Shown one piece after another: positions 10,901-20,844 of a stretch of 64,000 bases of DNA (position 1 is its first letter; the number at the start of each line of letters is the position of its first letter). The notes under the pieces are model-generated. The model made no database searches. It worked only from the letters and a program-made list of their open reading frames with translations, and was not told the DNA's origin. Position numbers and translations under genes: made by a program. This DNA is from Edaphochlamys debaryana (taxonomy: Eukaryota > Chlorophyta > Chlorophyceae > Chlamydomonadales), in the NCBI GenBank assembly GCA_016858145.1, contig JAEHOE010000249.1:1-64000 (forward strand), read 5' to 3'.

Positions 10901-13204
10901 GCCCCCACCCCTTCTCCTCCCTCCCCCTGTCAGGGCGTGTTCCTGGTCCCTACCCTAGTGACCGCGCCTTCCCTCCTACCCCCCTTGCGCCCCCCTCCCT
11001 CTCCCCCCACCCTCTGGCAGGGCGTGTTCCTGGTCCCCACCCTGGTCACGTACCAGGAGCTGGCCAGGGGGGGGGCGGCGGCGGGCATGCCCCGGGTAGG
11101 GGGGTAGGGGGGGCAGGGGGGGGGCGCAGGGGGGGGGGGGTTGTATGTCGCAGGGGCGGGGTAAAAGGGTGTGTGCTGACCCTATGTGAGCAGCGAAAGT
11201 CAACGCGCGAAAAGCAAGACCCGGGCTGGAACGAGCTGGCCCTTCATGCTTAACATACTGGATGACGGTCGGAAGCTGTGTGTGTGAACCGTGCGAGGCG
11301 GGGGATGCGGGTGTACGGCAAGTGGTTGAAGGCAGCCGGGGGTGGGGCGTGCCGCTGCCTGCCCTGTCCCGCGGACCGTGCTCGAAGGCCCCCAAAGGGC
11401 TGTGATGACCCGCCCGTCCAAAACACACATGTTTCCCCCCTCTTTCCCTCCTTCATCCCCCCTGCCCCCCCCCCATCAGGAGCTGGTGGCCAAGGTGGGG
11501 GATGCGGTGGAGGCGGGGCTGCGCTCGCTCGGGGTGGCGGCGGCGGCGGGGGTCACCATGGTGTACGGCAGGTGGGTGGGGGGGTGGCGGTTGGGTGGTT
11601 GGTGGTTGGTGGTTGGGTGGTGGGTAGGTGAGGATCGAAGGGAGGCCGGAGGGGCCGTGAAGGCAAGGTGTAGGTGCGGGTGTCATGGAGGCGCAGGGCT
11701 GCAGTGTAGCGCCGGAGCGGTGGAGCGGCGGGGGGGCCCGACGGCAGTCAGAGCGGCAGGGGGGCCCGCGGGCAGGCCGCAGAGGCCGGACGCAGAGGGT
11801 GCGGGCCGCAAAGGTAGGTGGCACGGGGGATCGGGGAGCCCCTCTGCTGTGTCCAAGCCCCTGCCGCCCTCCCTTATTCCCCCTCCCTCCCGCCCCCCCC
11901 CCCGCAGCGACCTGCTCGGCGACCTCCACCCCGCCCAGGTGACCCCCGGGGGGTGGGGGTGGGGGTGGGGGGGCTGGAACGCAGGAGAGGGACAAGGGCC
12001 GAGGGGCCGAACCTGTCTGGGTGACGTTGGAGCCATCCACAGCCCAATCCGCCGCGAGGCGGCCCCCACGCATGTGGAGAGAGGAGCCCCACGAACCCCA
12101 CCAACAGACCAACCAACCAATCAACCAACTAACTGACCCCCTCCCAGGCGGGCGAGTTCGCTCTCCGCTGCCGCGTGCTCCCCTCGGCCGAGGTCCTCCG
12201 CTCCGCCACCTTCAACGCAGCGCAGCTGTTTGGGATGGAGGTGGGGGGGGGGGGGCGGAGGGGGACGGGGAAAGAGGTGGGTCGAGGGGGTGTTTGTTGC
12301 TGAGCGGGATCGCACCGACGCCAGGGAAACCTTGCTTGGGTCGAGGGGTTGTGGGGCGGGAGGGTGCCAGGGAGAAGGGAAGGGGCCGGGGCTCTGGGGA
12401 GAGGGCTGCGAGGGAGTCATTGGCGAGGTCCGCCCCGGGGGCCCGCCCCGGGGGAGAGCATGTACGGGGCCGTGAAAGCGTGACGTGGGGTGGTGTCGTG
12501 TGGGGTGGGGTGGGGCGGGGTGGGGCGGGGGTGCAGGACTGCGGGCGGGGTAGCGAGGGACGAAGGCGAAACGGCATGGGGATCTGTTGGATGTCCCAGC
12601 CTGACCTCATCTGGAACGACCCTCCTACTTTGGGTCGACCCCGCTCCTACGCTTTCCCGGCTCACACGCACGAGCAGCCGTTCGCCTGGAATTCGCCGCT
12701 CACTCTGCGTCAACCCCATTCACACCCACCCACCCCAGCACTCCCTGGGCCGCATCGCCCCCGGCTTCGATGCGGATCTGCTGCTGCTGGCGCCGGGGGT
12801 GGACCCCCTGACAGGTAGGGGGGAGGAGGGGGGCAGGAGGGGGGAGGAGGGGAGAGGAGGGGGGTAGGAGGGTGCAGCGGGGTGGCAGCGCCGGGGGTGG
12901 ACCCCCTGACAGGTAGGGGGGGGTGCAGGGGGGGGGCCCACGCACATCTGATAGGGTGAAGCATGTGGACTGAGACCCTCCTTTTGCGCGTGTGCCCCGC
13001 GCAGACGCGGCGGCCCTGGCGGCGCCCGGCGGTGCGGCGGTGGCGGCTGTGTGGAAGGGGGGGCTGCTGGCCAAGGCCCCGCGGGGCCCCGCAGCGGCCG
13101 GGGCGGCGGAGAGGGCGGCTGGGGCCGCAGGGAGCGAGGGGGCGGCGGCCTGGTCAGGGCTGAACATGGCTTTGTTTGGGGAGGGGAGGGGGGAGGCGGT
13201 CTGA
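7903..13204 (+). CDS. Metal-dependent amidohydrolase (imidazolonepropionase/prolidase-like)
   Basis: Predicted hydrolase of a C-N bond in a cyclic amide or dipeptide-like substrate (COG1228-type). Fourteen exons join in frame to 540 residues: 7903-8205, 8384-8522, 8924-9070, 9340-9411, 9606-9721, 10024-10112, 10337-10457, 10569-10637, 11021-11095, 11480-11571, 11908-11938, 12148-12240, 12739-12814 and 13005-13204. The metal-site series is complete: DAHVHA in the third exon, Lys in CVKVMASGG, His in CAHAY, His in IEHGNY and Asp in YGSDL. The LGRIAPGFDADLLL signature near the C-terminus marks the return to the small beta domain. The first ~80 residues are a basic, Ser/Ala/Pro-rich extension that may be a transit peptide. 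One intron has a GC donor at 10638. Several introns hold decayed copies of adjacent exon ends. Substrate unknown. Confidence 0.9.
9195..9230 (+). repeat. Copy of amidohydrolase exon 3 end plus donor
   Basis: GTGAGGGATGCGGGTGAGG here repeats the true exon end and donor at 9059-9075 (GTGAGGGACGCGGGTGAGG) with one change. It lies in the following intron. Confidence 0.75.
9903..10196 (+). repeat. Duplicated pieces flanking amidohydrolase exon 6
   Basis: The genuine exon is 10024-10112. Its acceptor and first ~36 bases are copied at about 9904-9942. Its middle, encoding VMASGGVAS, is copied at about 10157-10194 and followed by GTGGGG. Only the central copy joins in frame to both neighbours. Confidence 0.85.
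10638..11020 (+). other. GC-AG intron
   Basis: The exon ends GCTGACAAG and the intron begins GCAAGGGG, a classical GC donor context; it ends TCTGGCAG. No nearby GT keeps frame with the 11021 exon. Confidence 0.75.
10836..11040 (+). repeat. Three tandem copies of the amidohydrolase exon 9 start
   Basis: Units of about 85-90 bp each contain a C-rich tract and a version of the exon start encoding VFLVPTLVT. They begin near 10841, 10931 and 11018. Only the last joins properly, as exon 11021-11095. The first two end in GTGACCGCGCC and lack the exon body. Confidence 0.85.
12885..12920 (+). repeat. Copy of amidohydrolase exon 13 end plus donor
   Basis: The true exon end at 12790-12820, encoding PGVDPLT followed by GTAGGGG, is repeated almost exactly at 12888-12918 inside the next intron. 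Confidence 0.9.
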
Positions 13205-14759
13205 AGCTTCCTGCACTAGGGTGGGGGGCAGGCGGGATCCAGGATGCTGGATGGCTGCCAGCCGGTGCCGGCAGCGGTGCCTTTGCCAGCCCTGACCGCT
13301 GCCCTCGGAGCATGACAGGGGGGGGACGAAGGGGGAGAGAACAGAGTGTCGGGGAGCACGGCGACGTGTGCAGAAGGGGAGTGCCGTACAGCGCCGTGCG
13401 TGGAGCGTGTCGATCGAGGGGCGGTTGCTGGGCACGTGAACGGCGGGCGCGCGGGCTGGGGCGCAGCCGGCGAGGGTCGCTCGGGAGGGGCTGTCAGCGG
13501 CAACGACGCCGCGCGAGCGGGCGTTGAAGGGCAGGGTGGACGAGCAGGGCGGGGCAGGCGGTGTGGTGCCGGCGTTGGGGACCTGGGCGGCGGAGGGGCC
13601 TGGGGGCGCGGCACGTTATGCATGAGACGCTTGCACGTGGTGTCGACGGACGGGTCCGAATGGCGGAGCCCGTGACATGGGGCCTCCAGCGTGCGGGCCT
13701 GCCTGCCCCTTGTCATGCGCCCCACACGGCACCGCTATCCGCTGGGCACTTGAAATTTAGAGGTTTGAGACTCGTGGGACATTTAGTGAGAAGGATGCAT
13801 GCAGAGGGGGCGGGACTGCCGTACATGAATGCAGAGGCGTACTAGAATACCACGAAAGTGAATGCCACCAACACTAGACCGAACGGATCTTGTGGCCTTT
13901 CGTTTGGCCGTGTTTCTTGGGGGATACTTGGCCACCGGGCAGCCACACGGGGGGGGCGGGCTCTTCGGGCGGGCGTGGGTTGGGTTCGTGCATCGACGGC
14001 AGCGGTCTTGCGCCAAGTTACTAGATGTAGACATAGAGCAAGCTACACGAGCCTTGCCTTCTTGCCCAGCACTCGCGATGCGGAAGCGTTTGAGCGCTCA
14101 ACGGCTTGCGATTACCGGTAATGTCGCCGAGCTGAGACCTGGACAGCCTGCAAGCCTCAAGATGTTCTTCTTGCTTATGTGTATCATCATCGAAAGCCCC
14201 CGCTGTGTGCGTGACCCTCGCCGACCTCTGTGCCCTCGCGATGGGTTTGGCACGAGCCCAACACCGACTTCGGACCTTCCGCCGCCCCTCTTCGATTCAG
14301 CCCTCCTTGCAAGAGCTATGAATACTCAAAGAGGTGTACAGTAGCCTGGGTGGCAAGCCAAGGGCTCGTTCTGGCACTTCAATACTGACCTTCCTCGATC
14401 TCTCACAATGGCTTTCCGTTTCCATTTCCGTCCCAACGGCCCGCGCCGCGGCCCCCTTTGCGGGGTGCCCCTGCGCCGCCCGTCGCTCCGCAATTGAAAG
14501 GCCAAAAACCTGCGATCCCCATCTGATTATTCAGAGCCCAACTACTAGCCCCTTCCCCACTGCACCACTCGCGCAATCACCCGAGCAATCACATGCGCCA
14601 CACAACGCATACGACACTGCAGTGTCAAAACGTGCGCCCGCCTCAGCGCAGCGGCGCACCGCTTGTTCGCCTCTCCATCCCAACTTTCCGTACATCTACC
14701 TCCTGTTATCGAACGTGCAGAAGCCGGCGCTGCAATTCACCTCCTGTCATCAGGGTGTG
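13205..14759. other. Convergent intergenic region
   Basis: About 1.55 kb between two convergent genes. I see only short, low-complexity reading frames with no recognisable domain, and no clear TGTAA signal for the gene ending at 13204. Confidence 0.5.
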
Positions 14760-17700
14760 TCAAAAGCTCATGCAGGAGCCGGCGTTGCAGGCCTCGTCCG
14801 GATGGCACGTGTTTCCGCAGCCACCGCAGTTGTTGCTGTCATTGACGGTGTCCTCCTGGGGAGCGGGGGGGGAGCGAAGAGGAGGGGGAGAGGGGCGTGT
14901 GTGTTCATGTCGGGGCCGCAGATAGATCTGGTCGGCGCGGCACGTGGCCCCGCTGGCACCGTGCCGGCGCCGTGACGGCAGTTGGCGGTCGAGGTGGAGA
15001 CCGAGGGGCAAGACAAGGGGCCACGCCACGCCACGCCCCCAGCCATACAGGATGTACAGGATGATCCTCCCCGCCCCCCCCCCCCCGGCCCGTCCCGCGA
15101 GACTCACGCAGCGGCCGTTGCAGTCGGTCAGGAAACTATCGCACACGCATTCGCGGCCGTTGCAGGCCTGGGCTCCGGGCATGCAGGTGTTGCCGCAGGA
15201 GCCGCAGTTCAACCAGTCGCTGGGGATCTGCGGGCGGGGCGGGGGGGCGGGAAGGCGGGAGGGGAGCAGGAGGCGTGTGTGTTTTGCGTGTCGGCGGGGA
15301 GGCGTGTTGCGTCGCGCGCCGCACGCAGCTGGTGGCTGAGATGTATGCGGATCCGTACGCGGGCGGGCCGGGGCGGGGTTTGGGGGGGGGGGGCCGGGAG
15401 GGCGGCGCTGTGTGTGGCCAAGTGGTGTGGGCTATGTAGAGGGAAGGGCGGTCCTCCGCTTGGGGACTGATGGCTTTGGTGTGGGCGGGGGCCAGGAGGG
15501 TCACACGGCCCGACGGCCGGCTGAGGGCCGTGGCTGCGGCCGGGGCCAGTAAGGGGGGAGACAGCCCTTACTTACCCACTGGGCGGTGGCACCCCCGCCC
15601 CCAAGCGCCCAAACCGGTGCATACCACGCTGCGTTCAGTTGTACAACGCATGATCCCATGCCACCACCTCCGGCCCACAAACCCCCTCAAGGGACCATGG
15701 GACCTGTGGTACAGAACTTACAAAACTACAGAACTCGGTCTTGCGGCGAGATCTTGAGCCGAGATCTTGCGGCGGCCACCACACTGGCCGCGAAACACAC
15801 CTTCCGCTTACCCCTCTTTCCCCCCTGCCCCGCCGGCAACAGCCACTCACGCAGGCTTCGTCGCACTCGATCTCTCCACGAGGGCAGACGCAGGAGCCAC
15901 CGCTGCAGACCTGGTCGGAGCGGCAGGGGTTGCCGCAGGAGCCGCAGTTGGAGGCGTCGCTGGGGATCTGCGGGCGGGGCGGGGGGGAGGCAGGGGGGAC
16001 GGAGGCGGGGCGGAGGGCGTGTGTGTTTTGCGTGTCGGGAAGGCGTGTCGTGTCGCAAGCCGCAGTTGGAGGCGTCGCTGGGGACCTGGGGACGGGGCGG
16101 GAAGGGGAGGGGTGCGGGGGAAGGTGTGTGTGTTTCGCGTGTCGTGCCAGGGTCCACAAGCACACCTGAGGACCTACGGTATGTCTGGGTGAATCGCTGG
16201 ACAGGTTGAGCCGAAGCTAGCTAGCGCCATCACGCAAGCAAGCAAGACCGGCGAAACCCCCGGCCACTCACGCAGGCCCCGGCGCAGACGAGCTGGCCGG
16301 TGCCGCAGACGCAACCCGCGGCAGTAGTGCAGGTCTGGTCGGTACGGCAGGCGGTACCTCAGAAGCGGCAGTTGGTCATGGTGTCGAGGGCCACCTGCAC
16401 ACGTACGGCAAGCGGCGGTCATCCGTGCGCTGTCGTACCATACACGGCACCACTGGCGATCGAGAGCCCCCGAACGAACCCAGCCCGTCAGGCACTACTC
16501 ACGCAGGCTCCGGTGCACAGGCCGGATCCGGGGGCGCAGCCTGCGGTCATCGTCAGTGGGCGGGGAGTTGGGGTTTTGGCGGACGGGAAAATCCAGGGGA
16601 TTGGACGCGCCTTGATTGTTGAAGATAGTGGTGGGCAAGGTGACAACGCGGGGCTCCGCGCCTGGATGGAACGGCGGTGGGCGCGTGCCGTGCCACCTGT
16701 TGGGGGCTGTGGGCAGCCGCTTGCACGCACGCAAGGCTCACCGCACGTGCCGTCTGCTCCGATAACGACGTTGGGGACGAAGGCGGCGACCTTGCAGCTG
16801 GAGCTGGCCTGGTCCCTGGGGGGAGGGGGGAGGGGGATGGGGGGGGCCGGGCCGAAGGTACGGTACAGGACTGGTCGGGTGGGGCGGATGAGGGAGGGTC
16901 CTGCAGAGCCGCTGACGCATGCACGCCGTGGGGAGTGGTTGTGGCCAAGGGTCAGAGGGAGCAAGTTAGGTAGGATCAGGAGGACTCCAGGACAGAGTTA
17001 GTTGCTGCCCGCCACGCATGCAAGGACGTACAGGACCCCTCCCCAGCCCCCATCCACCCCCACGCCGGCAATGCCGCCGGCCTCGCCGCGGCCGCTCCCT
17101 ACAACAAATTTCACTGCCGTGCGGGGGCCTGCATGAAGACATCGGGGCAGGGCGGGCCTTCGCGGCCTGCGCCATCTCGTGCCCCACCCGTCTGAGCCCC
17201 TGCTCTGGCTGCACGCCACCGCATTCTCTGCACCCCACGCACGCTCACTTGCACCGCGCGCCCGCGCTGCTCCCCTGCATCGCTGGCCCCACACTTCACA
17301 CTGCTGGGGTCCGCCGCCGTGATCCGCCTGGGCGCTGGCGGGGAGCTCGCCCACTCTCACGCGCGGGGCCCTTCCCTGCTGATGCCGGATGGGTGGGGTC
17401 GCTGCTTGCCAGCCACCCCATCCGGGCCTCTCAGACCGCACCCCTCTTTCCGCCCCTTCCTGCCCACGTAACCTTGCCCCCGGTTCTCCCTGCCCCTCGG
17501 TACACCGGGTCCTGTGTGCCGTACGGCCCTCGCCGTGTCCTCGTTGCTGGCTTCTGCCCCGCTCGGTGCCCTCTTCCGTGTCTCCCGCGCAGTCTCCGGC
17601 GGCTCTTAGGCTTCCTGTTGCTGCTTCTGCCGTCGCCCGGGCTTGGCGCATGTTCGATGGCTGACTCCTTCTCCTTCGCGTCTGCCACGGCGCTTCTCCC

Positions 17701-18446
17701 TTCACATTCAGGTCTGTATGATGATGCTGGGCGGGTTCGGGACTGTAGCGAGCCGCCGGAGACACTACGCGCCAGACCCGCAAAGACACGCTCAGCAGGC
17801 CACCTGCCCCAGGTAACTCGTGGGTGGGAGGCTTCGGACGGCTGCGGGCGGTTTTGGAAGGCCTCGACTTGCCGCCTGGTAAGGTGACGTCGCTCTCTGC
17901 TCGCAAGAGCAGGAGTGCGGGTAGTCGCCGACCAGTGCACTCGTTGCATCTGCTGGCCTTGCTTTTCGCGTGCCTCGTCTCCCGTGTCGCACCCCGACCT
18001 ACCCAGCCAGGGCGGCACTCCCACCCCCCACCCCGCCAGACCCCATCTTTCGTACCGACGACTACGCCCACCCCCTCCCTTCGCACCAGCAGCAGGCGCC
18101 CTTGGGCTCGCCGTTCGTGCAGGAGGAAGAGGTCTTGCAGTTGCAGGTGCTGCCTAAAAGGAAGGCGTCGTCGGGACGATGTACGCGCGTATGCGGCGGG
18201 CGACGGGCGGCGGCTTGGTGTCAACCGAAAACGCATTTAGGTATCGGCACATAGGAAGCGCAACAGGCAGCTGCTAAGTAAGCGGCGCCGCACGAGTCGA
18301 TCGCTCGCCGCCGCGTGCAGATGCAGAGTGCACCCACACTGCAGAAGGTGGCGATGAGCGCCCGACGACATTTCTTCATAAGCTGTCACCACATCAATAG
18401 CCACAGCGACCGCCAGGAGCAGCAGGAGAGCGTGTGACGTCGTCAT
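14760..18446 (-). CDS. Secreted cysteine-rich repeat protein with in-frame TGA
   Basis: Eight exons join in frame (253 codons with stop): 18446-18334, 18149-18072, 16815-16742, 16540-16503, 16394-16272, 15967-15851, 15227-15108 and 14855-14760. The start encodes a signal peptide (MTTSHALLLLLAVAVA). The four last exons are variants of one module containing NCGSCGN-C, then C-x(4-8)-C-x-C, resembling STIG1-like and bacterial Cys-rich repeats. Internal module exons are phase 0 and end in a Cys codon followed by GTGAGT, so they look like a tandemly duplicated exon. In exon 16394-16272 the second conserved cysteine is a TGA codon at 16361-16359. This is either a nonsense mutation, making the gene broken, or recoding. 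Probable extracellular-matrix or cell-wall protein (inference). The intron of about 1.25 kb between exons 2 and 3 could hide another exon. Confidence 0.75.
16060..16100 (-). repeat. Partial copy of a Cys-module exon start
   Basis: An acceptor-like CAG and sequence encoding VPSDASNCG duplicate the start of exon 15967-15851 within the upstream intron. The copy breaks off after the first Cys. A further worn relative may lie near 15300-15335. Confidence 0.7.
16359..16361 (-). other. In-frame TGA at a conserved cysteine position
   Basis: The exon reads NCRF-TGA-GTACRTDQTC. The sister exon 15967-15851 reads NCGSCGNPCRSDQVC. The TGA therefore sits exactly where the second Cys of the module belongs, one base from TGC or TGT. 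Confidence 0.85.
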
Positions 18447-20309
18447 GACCGCTTTGCCACCCTTCGAGCGAGCGATATTGCTGCCAGAGTCCTGAGGGCG
18501 AGGTGAAACCTGTTAGCACACAGCACGGGTCTTAACTACGTGTGTGGGGTGTGCAGCGAGCCGCGCACTCAGGCAGGAGTCGAGACCCTCCGAGACCATA
18601 CATACATTTCCGCAACTTTTTGCACACGCACCGTTAGCTTTGAGTAGCCAGGGAGAGCTCGTAAGGCTTGAGACTAAGATTTCTGCGACGATCGGAACGT
18701 GGCTGTGGTGTGGTGTTAAATACGCAAATTACACTCGGGCCGTACGTATGCACGTATGACTCCCTTGGGTTCCCCTGCTTGCCCCAAACAATGTTATCTA
18801 CAACCTGAAGCTATCTGCGTCGGCGGCCCGTCGCGAGTGCGGTCGCCCCGCCCATCCAAATTTGCCACCATTTTTGCCGCCGTGCCGCCGAACACAGCAA
18901 GCACAGTGGATGAGCACAGGCTGGCGAACCCTTGTGCTAGGCCTGTCTACTGGCTATGCTCGCGCCGCAAACCGTCATGGTGGCAAATTGCTGCCAACCG
19001 CCGTCGACAAATTGCGACAGCCGTCCGTCCGCACTCCATCCACCGCCGACCCCGTCCATCCGCACTCCGTCCGCGGTGTACATCCGCTATCCCGGGAGGG
19101 CAATTCTATTCATCCCTCCCTCCCTCCTCCCGGGGGCTTACGCGGCTGCTGGGTGGGAGGGCGGGTGCCCGGGGCTGACACAACAAATAGGGCGGGGTCT
19201 CCAGGGGCTCGACCCACCGCTGACGAGGATGGACCGCCGCAAGGGGCCTGACGCCGAGCGTGAGCTGTAGGCGCCCGGTCGCTGTTTGCCAGATGCCCTC
19301 TTCTGTTCCAGACCTCTGCTGCTGTCGCTACAAACAGGGAGGGCACCTTTTTCGCATCGTGTGCCGAGGGGTGCGAGTCCCCCGACAACCTGCTTTCAAC
19401 GCATTAAAGCTCGGTTGGATTATAGTGCGCCCACGGTTACCACGGGGAATGGGTCGCGTAGCAGATGGGTGAAGGGCTCAGCCCTTTTCCGCCCCCATGG
19501 GGGCGCCCCGCTTGTCGCATCGTGTTGCAGCCAACCGCCACGTTGTGACCGTACAGTACGACACTTGCGCGGTGGCTGCAGCCGCAGCCGCCCGCAGTCC
19601 CCGCCCTGCCCCGCTCCCTCCGCCACGGCTCCGCCTCCCAGCGGTCCCTATCCCGCTCCGCCGCGTCCGCCCGCACCCAGGCCCGCAGCGCCCGCAGCTC
19701 CAGCGCCGCAGCCGCTTCCACCGCACGCCGCCGCTCGGCCTCAAGCGCCGCCGCCGCCGCCGCCAGCTCCACCCGGAGCGCCGCCAGCTCCGCAGCAGGC
19801 GGCGGCGCAGGGGCGGGGGCGGCGGCGGGGCTGGCCCCGGGTCCGCAGCGCCTCCAGGGCCGCCCGGGCTCGGGGGAGCGCTGCGGGGGGGCGGGGGCGC
19901 CCTCATGCTTGACTAGCCCAGCCGCCGCCGCCGCCGCGGTGAGGTGTGCGTGTGTGAGCGCGATGCGCGGCAGGTACCAGTAGCGGTGCTTTTGCTCATT
20001 CCCTGTCGCCAAACACCTTTCCAGCTATCCCAAAACCTTCCGCGGATGGAGAGCTGCCATGCGCATGTGCGCCCACGGGCCGCCTGGGACAGAGGTGACC
20101 CGTTCGGGCGCAGCCGGAGTATCCGCTGCGTCCTGTGTCGCCTGCCGTATGCCGCCCCTGTCAGCGCAGACCTCGACGCCAACTAAGCGGTATATATCAA
20201 ATGAACGCCTGCAAAGTTCCCCGGGCATAGATCGGGCGGCTAGTTGTGGGGCGTGGACAGGGGAGGGGCAGCTTACGCGGCGTCCTCTTGCCGGATGCTG
20301 GGGCTGGGA
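18447..20309. other. Intergenic, no recognised gene
   Basis: No confident gene. A 13-bp inverted motif (AATTTGCCACCAT) occurs near 18859 and 18978. On the minus strand, about 19620-19860 could encode an Ala/Arg/Glu-rich heptad-like stretch (for example ELAALRVELAAAAAALEAE), but without splice context or homology I do not call it. Confidence 0.4.
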
Positions 20310-20739
20310 AAAGGACCGCTGAGCACTGGCTGTGTGTGCTGGGTTGGACAGGCGCGGCGGGCGGGAGCAGGGGCAAGGACCGAGAGTCGTGGGAAGCCGA
20401 GGGGGTCGTGTTGCATGGCCGGGGGGGCTTCACTTGTGCGGGCCCTGCTTCCATAAGGTGTTTGTGGCACAACAAGCATCCCAACCGCAAGCTGACCTCC
20501 TCAGACTCAGAGCTGCAGCGCACACCCCCTCCCTCAGACTCCCCTGACAGCTCGAGGTGGCCTTCGGTCCCCCCTCCAACCCATGTCACAGACAGCACCC
20601 CGCCTTCCCGGAGCGAGAGACAGCACCAGTGTATATCAATCTTCAACCCAAACCAAAGTAAAGGTCAGCAGTAACATCACACATGCCCCAGCGTTGACTG
20701 TCAATGCATGCAAGCAATGCGGGCAGCCCACCCCTGCAG

Positions 20740-20744
20740 TTACA
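20740..20744 (-). terminator. TGTAA polyadenylation signal of Ro60 copy A
   Basis: TGTAA in sense orientation about 100 nt past the stop at 20845. In the other two Ro60 copies the same position reads TGTTA. Confidence 0.65.
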
Positions 20745-20844
20745 GTTCATACGCTCTCCGCACCCATCCGTCCCCGTCTCGCAGCCTTCATCCGCTATTG
20801 CGCCCTCCCCTCCCCCGCGCCCTCGAGCGCTGCCCCCCGCCCGC

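Noticed and set aside
14700..14760. SECIS element just after the cysteine-rich gene's stop
   Set aside because: An ATGA occurs, but the bases around it do not pair into the required stem with a matching NGAN.
19437..20012. Ala/Arg-rich coiled-coil protein on the minus strand
   Set aside because: Low complexity with no supporting splice structure or homology; composition alone can produce it.
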